A stretch of DNA of 64,000 nucleotides from Adlercreutzia equolifaciens. GTDB taxonomy: Bacteria > Actinomycetota > Coriobacteriia > Coriobacteriales > Eggerthellaceae. The notes under the pieces were generated by a model. That model worked only from the letters and a program-made list of their open reading frames with translations. It had not been told where the DNA came from and searched no databases. Location of the stretch: contig NZ_JARFIK010000001.1 in the NCBI RefSeq assembly GCF_029076695.1, forward strand, positions 1,302,001-1,366,000, read 5' to 3'. Shown in pieces: positions 1 to 7,440 of the stretch; within the stretch, counting starts at the first letter, position 1, and every line of letters starts with the position of its first letter. Both the position numbers and the translations under genes were made by a program.

Positions 1-313
1 CATCCGCAAGGCCATCGAGGCTCCCATGCGCGCCATTGCCCAGAACGCTGGCTTCGAGGGCTCCGTCGTGGTCGAGAAGGTGAAGAGCCTGCCGAAGGGC
101 GAGGGTCTGAACTGCGCCAACGGCGAGTACGGCAACATGATCGAGATGGGCGTGAACGACCCGGTGAAGGTGACCCGCACCGCGCTGCAGTCCGCAGCTT
201 CCGTGGCGGCCCTCATCCTCATCACCGAGGCCACCATCAACGAGATCCCCAAGGAGGGTCCGGACCTGTCCGCTCTGGCCGGTGCCATGGGTGGCGGCGG
301 CGGAATGTACTAA
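1..313 (+). CDS. groL: 60 kDa chaperonin GroEL, C-terminal end (5' truncated)
   Basis: About the last 103 residues of the GroEL chaperonin, the ATP-driven cytosolic protein-folding cage. The reading frame is already open at base 2 and continues to a TAA at 311-313. The segment contains the family's late equatorial-domain sequence ([12 protein letters not shown], then [20 protein letters not shown]) and ends in the Gly/Met-rich tail GGGGGMY that is typical of GroEL. The 5' part lies outside the window. A hairpin terminator follows about 57 bases downstream. Confidence 0.97.
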   Translation, partial: IRKAIEAPMRAIAQNAGFEGSVVVEKVKSLPKGEGLNCANGEYGNMIEMGVNDPVKVTRTALQSAASVAALILITEATINEIPKEGPDLSALAGAMGGGGGMY

Positions 314-370
314 GCCGCAACAAAGGTTGACTCACCGATTTTGGCGCAGTCGTCAAAGCGCTAACTCGAG

Positions 371-406
371 AAGCCGTCGGTTCTTCGGAGCCGGCGGCTT
401 TTTATT
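371..406 (+). terminator. Rho-independent terminator after groL
   Basis: A GC-rich stem (GCCGTCGG paired with CCGGCGGC, one or two wobbles) is followed by a T-rich run (CTTTTTATT). It lies downstream of the groL stop and upstream of xpt. Confidence 0.8.
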
Positions 407-486
407 GTTATGGGTTTGATATCGCCAAGATAAGCGAGTTCTTCTAAGATAGAGGAAGACGTTTTTCGCATCCCAAGGAGGTTTTC

Positions 487-1065
487 GTGGAGCTGATGGA
501 GCAGCGCATTCTGCGCGATGGCGTGGTGAAGGCGGGCGGCGTTCTAAAGGTGGACGCGTTCCTCAACCACCAGATGGATATCGAGCTGTTCTCCGCCATG
601 GCCGAGGAATGGAAGCGCCTGTTCGCCGATAAGCCCATCAACAAGGTGCTGACCATCGAAGCCTCCGGCATTGGCATTGCCGCCGTGGTGGCCCATCATT
701 TCGGAGTGCCCGTGGTGTTCGCGAAGAAGACCCAGTCCATCAACTTGGACGGCACTATGTACTCCACGCGCATTCAGTCCTTCACGCACAACCGCATCTA
801 CGACGTTATTGTGTCTACGCGTTTTCTGGGGCCCGATGATCACGTGCTTATCATCGACGACTTCCTGGCCAACGGCTGTGCTCTGCGCGGGTTGCTGGAA
901 ATTTGCGAGAGCGCCGGCGCCACCGTGGAGGGTATCGGCATAGCCATCGAGAAAGGCTTCCAGGGCGGCGGCGACGAGCTGCGCGAGCAGGGTTACGACC
1001 TGCAGTCGCTGGCCATCGTTGAGTCCATGGATCCGGCCACCGGCGCCATCGAGTTCCGTCACTAA
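487..1065 (+). CDS. xpt: Xanthine phosphoribosyltransferase
   Basis: 192-aa cytosolic enzyme that joins xanthine to PRPP to give XMP (purine salvage). The N-terminus (MELMEQRI, then [13 protein letters not shown]) and the PRPP-binding segment [12 protein letters not shown] around residues 120-131 match Xpt of Bacillus. Length is normal for the family. The GTG start at 487 is favoured because AAGGAGG ends 5 bases upstream and the Xpt N-terminus begins there; the ATG at 496 is the alternative. The next gene is a xanthine-type permease, so the pair forms a purine uptake and salvage unit, although a terminator separates them. I found no purine riboswitch in the short leader. Confidence 0.95.
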   Translation: MELMEQRILRDGVVKAGGVLKVDAFLNHQMDIELFSAMAEEWKRLFADKPINKVLTIEASGIGIAAVVAHHFGVPVVFAKKTQSINLDGTMYSTRIQSFTHNRIYDVIVSTRFLGPDDHVLIIDDFLANGCALRGLLEICESAGATVEGIGIAIEKGFQGGGDELREQGYDLQSLAIVESMDPATGAIEFRH

Positions 1066-1082
1066 CCATCACCGCACGTTGG

Positions 1083-1117
1083 CGGGGGCGAGGGCAGCAG
1101 GCTTCGCCCCCGTTTCC
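1083..1117 (+). terminator. Terminator after xpt
   Basis: Stem CGGGGGCGA with TCGCCCCCG around an 11-12 nt loop, followed by a short T-rich stretch (TTTCCGTT). The tail is modest, so some read-through into the permease gene is possible. Confidence 0.6.
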
Positions 1118-1146
1118 GTTATCGATCAAGAAGAAAGAGAGTTCCT

Positions 1147-2592
1147 GTGAGCGACACTACCCGCACCGATGCTCCGGCGTCCCCCGAAGAGGAAGAGGTA
1201 GTTATCGAAAGCGAGGCCGGGGTGGCTTTTCGCGATGGGAAGGAAGAGGCCCTTCGCTCTCTGGATGGTTCCATTGGCTGGCTTGAGGCCTTCCCGTACG
1301 GCCTGCAGCACGTGCTGGCCATGTTCGTAGCTAACCTGGCGCCCATTGCCATCATCGTGGGCGCGGCGGGGCTTTCCGAGGACATGCGTGCCGTGCTCAT
1401 TCAGAATGCTATGTTCATTGCCGGCATCGGCACCTTCATCCAGCTGTTCCCACTTTGGCGCGTCGGTTCGGGGCTGCCCATTGTCATGGGTATCAGCTTC
1501 ACCTTTGTGACCGTGGCCTGCACCGTGGCGGCTACCCAGGGCTACGGCGCCTTGGTGGGCGCGGTTATTGTGGGAGGCTTGATCGAGGGCGTCCTAGGCT
1601 TGTTTGCTCGCTACTGGCGCCGCATCATTACCCCCATTGTGGCGGCCGTGGTAGTAACGGCCATCGGGTTCTCGCTCTTGGGAGTCGGTGCGGCCTCGTT
1701 CGGCGGCGGCACCGATGCGGCTGACTTCGGCAGCGCGCCCAACCTTATCCTCGGTACTATCTCGCTGGTAGCGTGCTTGGCCTTCCAGGGTTTGGCCAAG
1801 GGGGCCACCAAGCAGCTCTCGGTGCTTTTCGGCCTGGTGGTGGGCTATGTGGTTGCCATTGCGATGGGCAAGGTGGACTTTTCGGGTTTCGCCAATTTCG
1901 AGCTGTTCAGCCTGCCGGCCCTTATGCCGGTGATGCCCGAGTTCAACCCTAGCGCCATTGTGTCCATTACGCTGCTGTTCCTGGTGTCGGCTACCGAGAC
2001 GGTGGGTGATTGCTCGGCGCTGACGGCCGTGGCTCTCAAGCGCTCGCCCAGCGACAAAGAGCTCTCCGGCGCCGTTACGGCCGATGGCGTGGTCAGTACC
2101 TTCTCGGGCATCTTCGGCTGCTCGCCGGTTACCTCGTTCTCTCAGAATGTGGGCCTGGTGGCCATGACCGGGGTAGTGAATCGCCGCGCCATTGCCACGG
2201 GCGCCTTCGTGCTGGTGCTGGCCGGCTTCGTGCCCGTGATCAGCCTGATCTTCGCCTCGCTGCCCGAGGCGGTGCTGGGCGGCTGTACCATCATGATGTT
2301 CGGCAACATCATTGTGTCAGGTTTCCAGATGATTGCCAGCGCCGGCTTCTCCCAGCGCAACATCACCATTGCGGCGCTTTCGCTGGCCGTGGGCATCGGC
2401 TTCACCCAAATGAGCGACATCTTCGTCATCTTCCCCGACCTGCTGCAAAGCGTGTTCGCCGACAACTGCGTGGCTATGGTGTTCGTGGTGGCCATTTTGG
2501 CCAGCCTGCTTCTGCCAAAGGACGAGAAGGTGCACGGGCCGCTGGTGGTGGAAGACGCAGCAGGAAGCATCCCGCCTTCGGACAATCGCTGA
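1147..2592 (+). CDS. NCS2-family xanthine/uracil-type permease
   Basis: 481-aa polytopic inner-membrane transporter of the nucleobase:cation symporter-2 family. An acidic cytosolic N-terminus (about 45 residues) is followed by some 12-14 hydrophobic segments. Family signatures visible are VFPLWRVGSGLPIVMG-like sequence near residue 105 and the SATETVGDCSAL segment near residue 280, which corresponds to the conserved substrate and proton site region of XanQ/UraA relatives. The GTG start is preceded by AAAGAGAG. Its position directly after xpt suggests xanthine as the substrate; that is inference from context, and uric acid or uracil cannot be excluded. Confidence 0.88.
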   Translation: MSDTTRTDAPASPEEEEVVIESEAGVAFRDGKEEALRSLDGSIGWLEAFPYGLQHVLAMFVANLAPIAIIVGAAGLSEDMRAVLIQNAMFIAGIGTFIQLFPLWRVGSGLPIVMGISFTFVTVACTVAATQGYGALVGAVIVGGLIEGVLGLFARYWRRIITPIVAAVVVTAIGFSLLGVGAASFGGGTDAADFGSAPNLILGTISLVACLAFQGLAKGATKQLSVLFGLVVGYVVAIAMGKVDFSGFANFELFSLPALMPVMPEFNPSAIVSITLLFLVSATETVGDCSALTAVALKRSPSDKELSGAVTADGVVSTFSGIFGCSPVTSFSQNVGLVAMTGVVNRRAIATGAFVLVLAGFVPVISLIFASLPEAVLGGCTIMMFGNIIVSGFQMIASAGFSQRNITIAALSLAVGIGFTQMSDIFVIFPDLLQSVFADNCVAMVFVVAILASLLLPKDEKVHGPLVVEDAAGSIPPSDNR

Positions 2593-2647
2593 GGACGGTC
2601 GGACTCGGCGCGTCAGTTTGCCCTATGCGAAATCCCGAGCTGACTGG

Positions 2648-3622
2648 CTAGGCACACGGCGCGGCGGGTCTTATCTGGCGGTTGCGCCGCCGCAGCTCCT
2701 TGGCCAGCTGCGCTATAAGGTCGTCGTCGGCACGGTAGGCGATGGCAAGGTGTGGGTAGTACTCGTCTCGCACGGGCACGCAGGTAAAATCCCCCTCGAA
2801 AAACGCCGGCGCAATAGGCGTGTTGCGATTAATGGGGCACACTTCATGGGTGATGTCCCAGGAGTACACATCGCCCTCGTCTTGAAACGGCTTGCTTACC
2901 GAACGGGGCGTAAAGCCGTGGAGGTTGCAGAGACGCTTGAATTCCTCCCAGCCGGTGTAGGAGTTGAGAAAATCGCCGCGCGGGAAGACGAACACCTGCC
3001 CCTCGAGCGAGTCCATGGACACGCTGGGGACGCTGGCAAGAGGATGGTCGGGCTTAACGGCAAGGTAAAAGGGCTCCTTCCAGACGCTTTCCACCACGAT
3101 GCGCGCATCGTCGGTTTCGAGGCGCTTGTCAGCCTGGAAGAGCAGGACGGCATCGGCAGGGGAGCCGTTGCGCGCCTCGCCGCCGAACAGCAGCTCCTCA
3201 AGGGTGGCGTCTTGGATTGCCTGAGCGCCCCGAAATGCAACTTTGGTCCGTCCTTGACCGAGGGCGGCCAGGGCCGCGCGAATGGCGCCGGGAATGGAGG
3301 CGGTGGCAATGTCGCCGCAGAAAACAAGCGGTCGCTGAGCGGCTCCGTCGAGGGGTTTTGCGCTCTGGGCGTCTTGGGCAAGATGTCGGATGGCGTCGGC
3401 CGTCTCGATGATGTCGGTGGCGCGGTCGAGTACTGCTTCTCCCAGGGCGGTTGGGAAACAGCCATGCTCCGTTCGCTGCAGAAGAGGAATGCCCAGGTCT
3501 TGCTCAAGGGCGTGCATGTGGCGGCTGAGGGCGGGCTGCGAGAGCGACAAGCTCAGGGCAGCGCGGCTCATGCTGCCAGCGCGGCATACTTCCACGAACT
3601 CAGCTAAATAGTCGTACAACAT
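2648..3622 (-). CDS. LysR-family transcriptional regulator, divergent from a flavin reductase gene
   Basis: 324-aa regulator. The first ~60 residues form the LysR winged HTH (SMSRAALSLSLSQPALSRHMHALEQDLG, then LLQRTEHG), followed by a periplasmic-binding-protein-like effector domain. It is divergent from the FAD-dependent reductase gene at 3808, with 185 bases between starts. That space holds a 22-bp perfect inverted repeat at 3661-3682, a plausible autoregulatory and activator site. By family logic it would sense the substrate of the neighbouring reductase and activate it; the ligand is unknown. Confidence 0.9.
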   Translation of the reverse strand: MLYDYLAEFVEVCRAGSMSRAALSLSLSQPALSRHMHALEQDLGIPLLQRTEHGCFPTALGEAVLDRATDIIETADAIRHLAQDAQSAKPLDGAAQRPLVFCGDIATASIPGAIRAALAALGQGRTKVAFRGAQAIQDATLEELLFGGEARNGSPADAVLLFQADKRLETDDARIVVESVWKEPFYLAVKPDHPLASVPSVSMDSLEGQVFVFPRGDFLNSYTGWEEFKRLCNLHGFTPRSVSKPFQDEGDVYSWDITHEVCPINRNTPIAPAFFEGDFTCVPVRDEYYPHLAIAYRADDDLIAQLAKELRRRNRQIRPAAPCA

Positions 3623-3660
3623 TGAGGCCTCCCCTGGCTGCCCGATCCTGTTTCACAGAG

Positions 3661-3682
3661 GGCTATGCAGATTTGCATAGCC
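3661..3682. promoter_or_regulatory. Candidate LysR operator (perfect 9-bp inverted repeat)
   Basis: Arms GGCTATGCA and TGCATAGCC are separated by GATT, with no mismatches. The site contains a T-N11-A LysR-box pattern and lies in the divergent promoter region between the LysR gene and the Tat flavoreductase gene. Confidence 0.65.
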
Positions 3683-3807
3683 AGTATACCGCTTTGAGGG
3701 TGCCAGCGCAGCAAGACGTCATGGCGCGAAGAACGAAGGCGGGAGGGCGCATTTTGGCGGGGCTGTCCATAATAAAGACACGGATAGTACCGACCAAGGA
3801 GGACATC

Positions 3808-5394
3808 ATGGGGAACATTACACGACGAGCGCTGTTGGGTGGATCGCTGGCTGCGGGAGCCGCTCTGGTGCTGGGAGGCTGCTCTTCGCCAGCACCGGCG
3901 CAAAGCGGCGAGGGCGCGGCTGCCGAGGGAGCGACAGAGGCGTCTGCCCCCACCACCTACACGCCGGATGAGACGATCAGCTGCGATTTGGTGGTAGTGG
4001 GGGCAGGTATTTCGGGTCTGTCTGCCAGCCTTGAGGCGGCCGAGCAGGGCCTGAGCGTGGTGCTTCTGGAGAAGGAGGCCGTGCTGTCGGGCACCATGGC
4101 CGGCACCGAGGGTATTTTCGGCGTCGATTCGAAGCTGCAGCGCGAGGCGAACCTCTCCATGCCAACCCAATGGGAGCTTATCGAGACCGAGCTGGAGTAC
4201 ACCAATTGGCGCACCAACTCGCTCTTGTGGCGCGACGTCATCGATGCGGCCGGCGAGGACATCGATTGGCTGGTGGATCACGGTGCCACGTTCCAGAACA
4301 TCGACAACTATCTGGGCCAGAGCTCTCACGACACCTTCCACTGGTGGGAAGGGGAAACCGGGGCCATTTCCGGTCAGGCGCTGGGTCAAGCCGTGGCTGA
4401 TGCCGGGGTCGATGTTCGCATGAGCACGCCGGCCGTGGCCCTTATCAAAAACGGCAATGCCGTTACCGGTTTGTATGCGCAGGGCGAGAACGGTATTTTG
4501 GAGGTAGATGCGAAGGCGGTCCTTCTTTCGTGCGGCGGCTTGGCGAACAATCTTGAGCTGCTCGCCGAGAAGACCGGATGGGATCTCGAGGGTGCTATGT
4601 CGCTGTTCCCCATCAACAATGTGGGAGACGGTCTGGTGATGGCCACTGAGGCGGGAGCGCGTGAGACGCCGGTGAGCCTGATGAACGTTTTCAGCGCGAC
4701 GGGTTTTGCCCCCACCGATGCCCTGGTGGTCGGATCGACGCTGCAGCCTACAGCGGTGTTCGTCAATGCTCGGGGCGAGCGTTTCATGCCCGAGGATTTG
4801 TATATCAAGAAGTTCTTTGCCTTGGCCACGAATGCCTGGGAAAGCCAGGGAGAGACGTTCTGTCTCGTCAATGGTGCCCTCATCGACCGCATGGAACAAG
4901 AGGGATGCTATTGCGGTGTGGCGGCCGTGAAGGCCGGCGATAAGCTGGAGGGTATGCGCGACCAGCTCGAGCAGGCCGCTGCCTCCGGCGAGAGCGGCGT
5001 GTACAAAGGCGAGACCATCGAGGAGCTTGCCGCGGCCATGGGCGCGGACCCGGCCGTACTGTCGGCAACTATTGAGCGCTACAACGAATGCTGCCAGGAG
5101 GGCAAAGACGTGGACTACGGTAAGAGCCCGGAATACCTGCAGTCGTTCGCCGAAGGCCCTTACTACGCCGTACGTCCCACGCTGTGCATCTTCGCTACGA
5201 TGGGCGGCATCGACATCGATCGTCAGATGAGGGTGCTCGACGAAGCGGGTGCGCCTATCGAAGGACTTTACAGCTCCGGTAGTGCTTCGTGCATGCTCTA
5301 CAAGGAGACCTACTGCTACCAGGTGTCGGGCGGTATGAATGCCTACTGCTGCTACTCCGGCCGCGAGGCGGCGCGCCAGGTGGCATCGCTCTAG
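3808..5394 (+). CDS. Tat-exported FAD-dependent reductase (fumarate/urocanate reductase family), putative lipoprotein
   Basis: 528-aa flavoprotein of the flavocytochrome c / fumarate-reductase FAD superfamily, probably acting outside the membrane as a terminal reductase. The N-terminus has a twin arginine (NITRRALLGG) and a lipobox (VLGGC). After an Ala/Ser-rich linker comes the Rossmann FAD motif VVVGAGISGLSASLEAAEQG near residue 65. The segment FVNARGERFMPE and the C-terminal flavin-binding region (GLYSSGSASCMLY) are family features. No haem (CXXCH) domain is present, so electrons must come from a separate partner. The ATG at 3808 is chosen over a longer frame because AAGGAGG lies 6-10 bases upstream and the signal peptide starts there. 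Substrate unknown; probably controlled by the divergent LysR. Confidence 0.88.
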   Translation: MGNITRRALLGGSLAAGAALVLGGCSSPAPAQSGEGAAAEGATEASAPTTYTPDETISCDLVVVGAGISGLSASLEAAEQGLSVVLLEKEAVLSGTMAGTEGIFGVDSKLQREANLSMPTQWELIETELEYTNWRTNSLLWRDVIDAAGEDIDWLVDHGATFQNIDNYLGQSSHDTFHWWEGETGAISGQALGQAVADAGVDVRMSTPAVALIKNGNAVTGLYAQGENGILEVDAKAVLLSCGGLANNLELLAEKTGWDLEGAMSLFPINNVGDGLVMATEAGARETPVSLMNVFSATGFAPTDALVVGSTLQPTAVFVNARGERFMPEDLYIKKFFALATNAWESQGETFCLVNGALIDRMEQEGCYCGVAAVKAGDKLEGMRDQLEQAAASGESGVYKGETIEELAAAMGADPAVLSATIERYNECCQEGKDVDYGKSPEYLQSFAEGPYYAVRPTLCIFATMGGIDIDRQMRVLDEAGAPIEGLYSSGSASCMLYKETYCYQVSGGMNAYCCYSGREAARQVASL

Positions 5395-5419
5395 CCGCCC
5401 CTTTCCTGTTCCCTCCCTC

Positions 5420-5445
5420 AAGGGCGGTCTTCGGACCGCCCTTCG
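5420..5445 (+). terminator. Hairpin terminator after the flavin reductase gene
   Basis: Perfect stem AAGGGCGGTC / GACCGCCCTT with a TTCG tetraloop. The T-tract after it is poor (CGCTGTT), so it may act partly as an mRNA-stabilising hairpin. Confidence 0.6.
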
Positions 5446-5509
5446 CTGTTGGACGACCGTCGGGAAAAGGTTGCCGAAGGGATAAGGGGAAACCGCTATT
5501 ATTCTTCCT

Positions 5510-6658
5510 ATGGAAGAAATCGCACATATTGCCGAACATGTCATGGAGCATTCCCTGGAGGACACGCTCTATCTTATCCCGTTTCTGTTTGTCACCTACC
5601 TGGCCATGGAGTGGCTTGAGCACAAGACGGGCGCCAAAACCCAGAATGCCATCCGTCATGCCGGGGCTGCGGGTCCTATCGTGGGCGCTCTTTTGGGCGT
5701 GGTGCCTCAGTGCGGGTTCTCGGCCGTGGCGGCCACGCTGTGGGCCGGTCGCGTCATCACCTTGGGCACGCTGTTCGCCGTGTTCCTTTCCACTTCCGAT
5801 GAGATGCTGCCCATTTTCCTGGCCGAGCAAGTGCCGGGCAACACCATCTTGTCCATTATGGGCGCGAAGGTGGTTATCGGCATGGTCATGGGTTTCATTG
5901 TGGACGCGGTGCTGCGTCTGGCGCGTCGCGACAAGGACAAGCTGCGTATTCACGAACTGTGCGAGCAGGACAAGTGCGGCTGCAACCACGATTGCGAGGC
6001 CTGCGAGGAGAACCCTGAGCTGGCTTATCAGCACTACGATGACGCGCAGCTGGCCGCCGCCACCGAGCCCGAAGGCCTGTTGGGCGATTTGGCCAGTGGA
6101 TCCAAGGTTCACCGTCATGAAGGCCATGAGGCCTGCGAATGCGCCCATGACCACGAAACGCACGCGCACGACTGCAGCGACCACGACCACGCCCACGACC
6201 ATGACGGCTCTCACGACGCCGTCGCCTGCTGCCACCACGACCACTCCCACGATGCCGGATGGAAGGGCATCGTGAAAAGCGCCCTGGTGCACACGGTGCA
6301 GGTAACGCTCTTCATCTTCATCATCACCATCGCTCTGAACATTGTGCTCGAAACGGTGGGCGAGGATGCTATCGCCCAGTTCCTCGGCGACAACCCCAAC
6401 TTCTCGGTGTTCGCCACGGCCTTGGTGGGCCTCATCCCGAATTGCGCCGCCAGCGTGGTTATCGCCCAGTTGTACGTCGACGGCGTGCTGGGGGCCGGGG
6501 CCATGCTCGCGGGTTTGCTGGTATCGGCCGGCGTGGGTTTGCTGGTGCTGGCGCGCGCGAACCGTCACTGGAAGCAGAACGTGGCCATCATTGTGGTCCT
6601 CTATGGCACGGGTGTGTTCTGGGGTCTTATCTGCAACGGTTTAGGTGTTGTTTTCTAG
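5510..6658 (+). CDS. Putative manganese/arsenic transporter-type permease with His-rich loop (ArsP_2/DUF2899-like)
   Basis: 382-aa membrane protein with two hydrophobic halves of about four to five helices (residues ~20-140 and ~255-380) that share a pattern: GVVPQCGFSAVAA in the first half and GLIPNCAASVVIA in the second, indicating internal duplication. The central loop (residues ~150-250) is extremely rich in His, Asp and Cys (repeated HDH units, CGCNHDCEAC), consistent with metal binding. This matches the family annotated as putative manganese transporter or arsenic efflux protein. There is no Shine-Dalgarno: TATTAT ends only 7 bases before the ATG, so translation may be leaderless. Confidence 0.75.
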   Translation: MEEIAHIAEHVMEHSLEDTLYLIPFLFVTYLAMEWLEHKTGAKTQNAIRHAGAAGPIVGALLGVVPQCGFSAVAATLWAGRVITLGTLFAVFLSTSDEMLPIFLAEQVPGNTILSIMGAKVVIGMVMGFIVDAVLRLARRDKDKLRIHELCEQDKCGCNHDCEACEENPELAYQHYDDAQLAAATEPEGLLGDLASGSKVHRHEGHEACECAHDHETHAHDCSDHDHAHDHDGSHDAVACCHHDHSHDAGWKGIVKSALVHTVQVTLFIFIITIALNIVLETVGEDAIAQFLGDNPNFSVFATALVGLIPNCAASVVIAQLYVDGVLGAGAMLAGLLVSAGVGLLVLARANRHWKQNVAIIVVLYGTGVFWGLICNGLGVVF

Positions 6659-6753
6659 ATCTGGGCGCTCCTTGCGGTAGCCCCACCGACGGGTCGTCAA
6701 AATTTTATCTTGTGCATTTCCCCAGGTGGTACTATGCTGTCAAAGTCGAGTTG

Positions 6754-7413
6754 ATGGGTAGTATTAGGGAAGAAGGCGAAGGGGACGTGGAGGACCGAAG
6801 ACGGGTCATCGAGCGTCTGCTGGCTGCGCACGAGGCGTGGTTTGATGTTCAGCGCAATCATCAGTTCGCTGGACGTGCTTTTCCCGGCTATGCCGAATTC
6901 CATTCAACGGCCTCCCAGTACGTGTTGGTAAAGCGTGCGAAGCTGTGGGAGGCATCCTCTCATGAGTATCTGTTCTTTTGCGAAACGCCCCACCTGGATG
7001 AGGCGACATGGCAGGACCTGCTGTCCTTTATGACTACCGAGGCGCTGGCCAAGGTGACCCTCGAGCCTGCTCATATGAGCTCGTATCTTTCCCTCGTCGT
7101 GGTGGCCGATAAGGTCGATGATGGGGTGGTGCGCTCGGTACGTAAGGCGCATTTTCGCAAGAACTTCTTATTCGGCCTGCGTGGATGGGTTGATCTGCGC
7201 GTGGCCGTCGTCGATTTGGGACGAGGGGAAATCGACACCAACACTCAGGGAAAACCGCTGAGGGAAACCTTAGCGGCGAACGCGTTTGCCGGCGGTGCGT
7301 CCGTCCGGGAGAAAGGGGAGAGCACCGCGGTGGCGACGGTGCTTAGTACCGCTTCTTCCGAGCAGGACGAGGCCGTGGCGGAGGCGTCGGCCGCCAGGGC
7401 TTCTTCGCGGTGA
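6754..7413 (+). CDS. Conserved hypothetical protein upstream of cstA
   Basis: 219-aa soluble protein that I do not recognise. It has no signal peptide or membrane segment. Residues ~15-150 look globular, with aromatic-rich segments (HEAWFDVQRNHQF, EYLFFCETPHLD); the last ~50 are low-complexity Ala/Ser/Glu. It ends 27 bases before cstA on the same strand, so co-expression is likely. The start is uncertain: ATG 6754 lies just after a -10-like TACTAT but lacks a good ribosome site, whereas GTG 6787 has GAAGGGG 2 bases upstream and would give 208 aa. A role in peptide or pyruvate uptake control is only a guess from position. Confidence 0.7.
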   Translation: MGSIREEGEGDVEDRRRVIERLLAAHEAWFDVQRNHQFAGRAFPGYAEFHSTASQYVLVKRAKLWEASSHEYLFFCETPHLDEATWQDLLSFMTTEALAKVTLEPAHMSSYLSLVVVADKVDDGVVRSVRKAHFRKNFLFGLRGWVDLRVAVVDLGRGEIDTNTQGKPLRETLAANAFAGGASVREKGESTAVATVLSTASSEQDEAVAEASAARASSR

Positions 7414-7440
7414 AAAACGGAGAAGAAAGGAAGGTAAGCA

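Noticed and set aside
407-486. Purine riboswitch ahead of xpt
   Set aside because: The leader is too short and lacks the three-way-junction consensus; only a ribosome site is evident.
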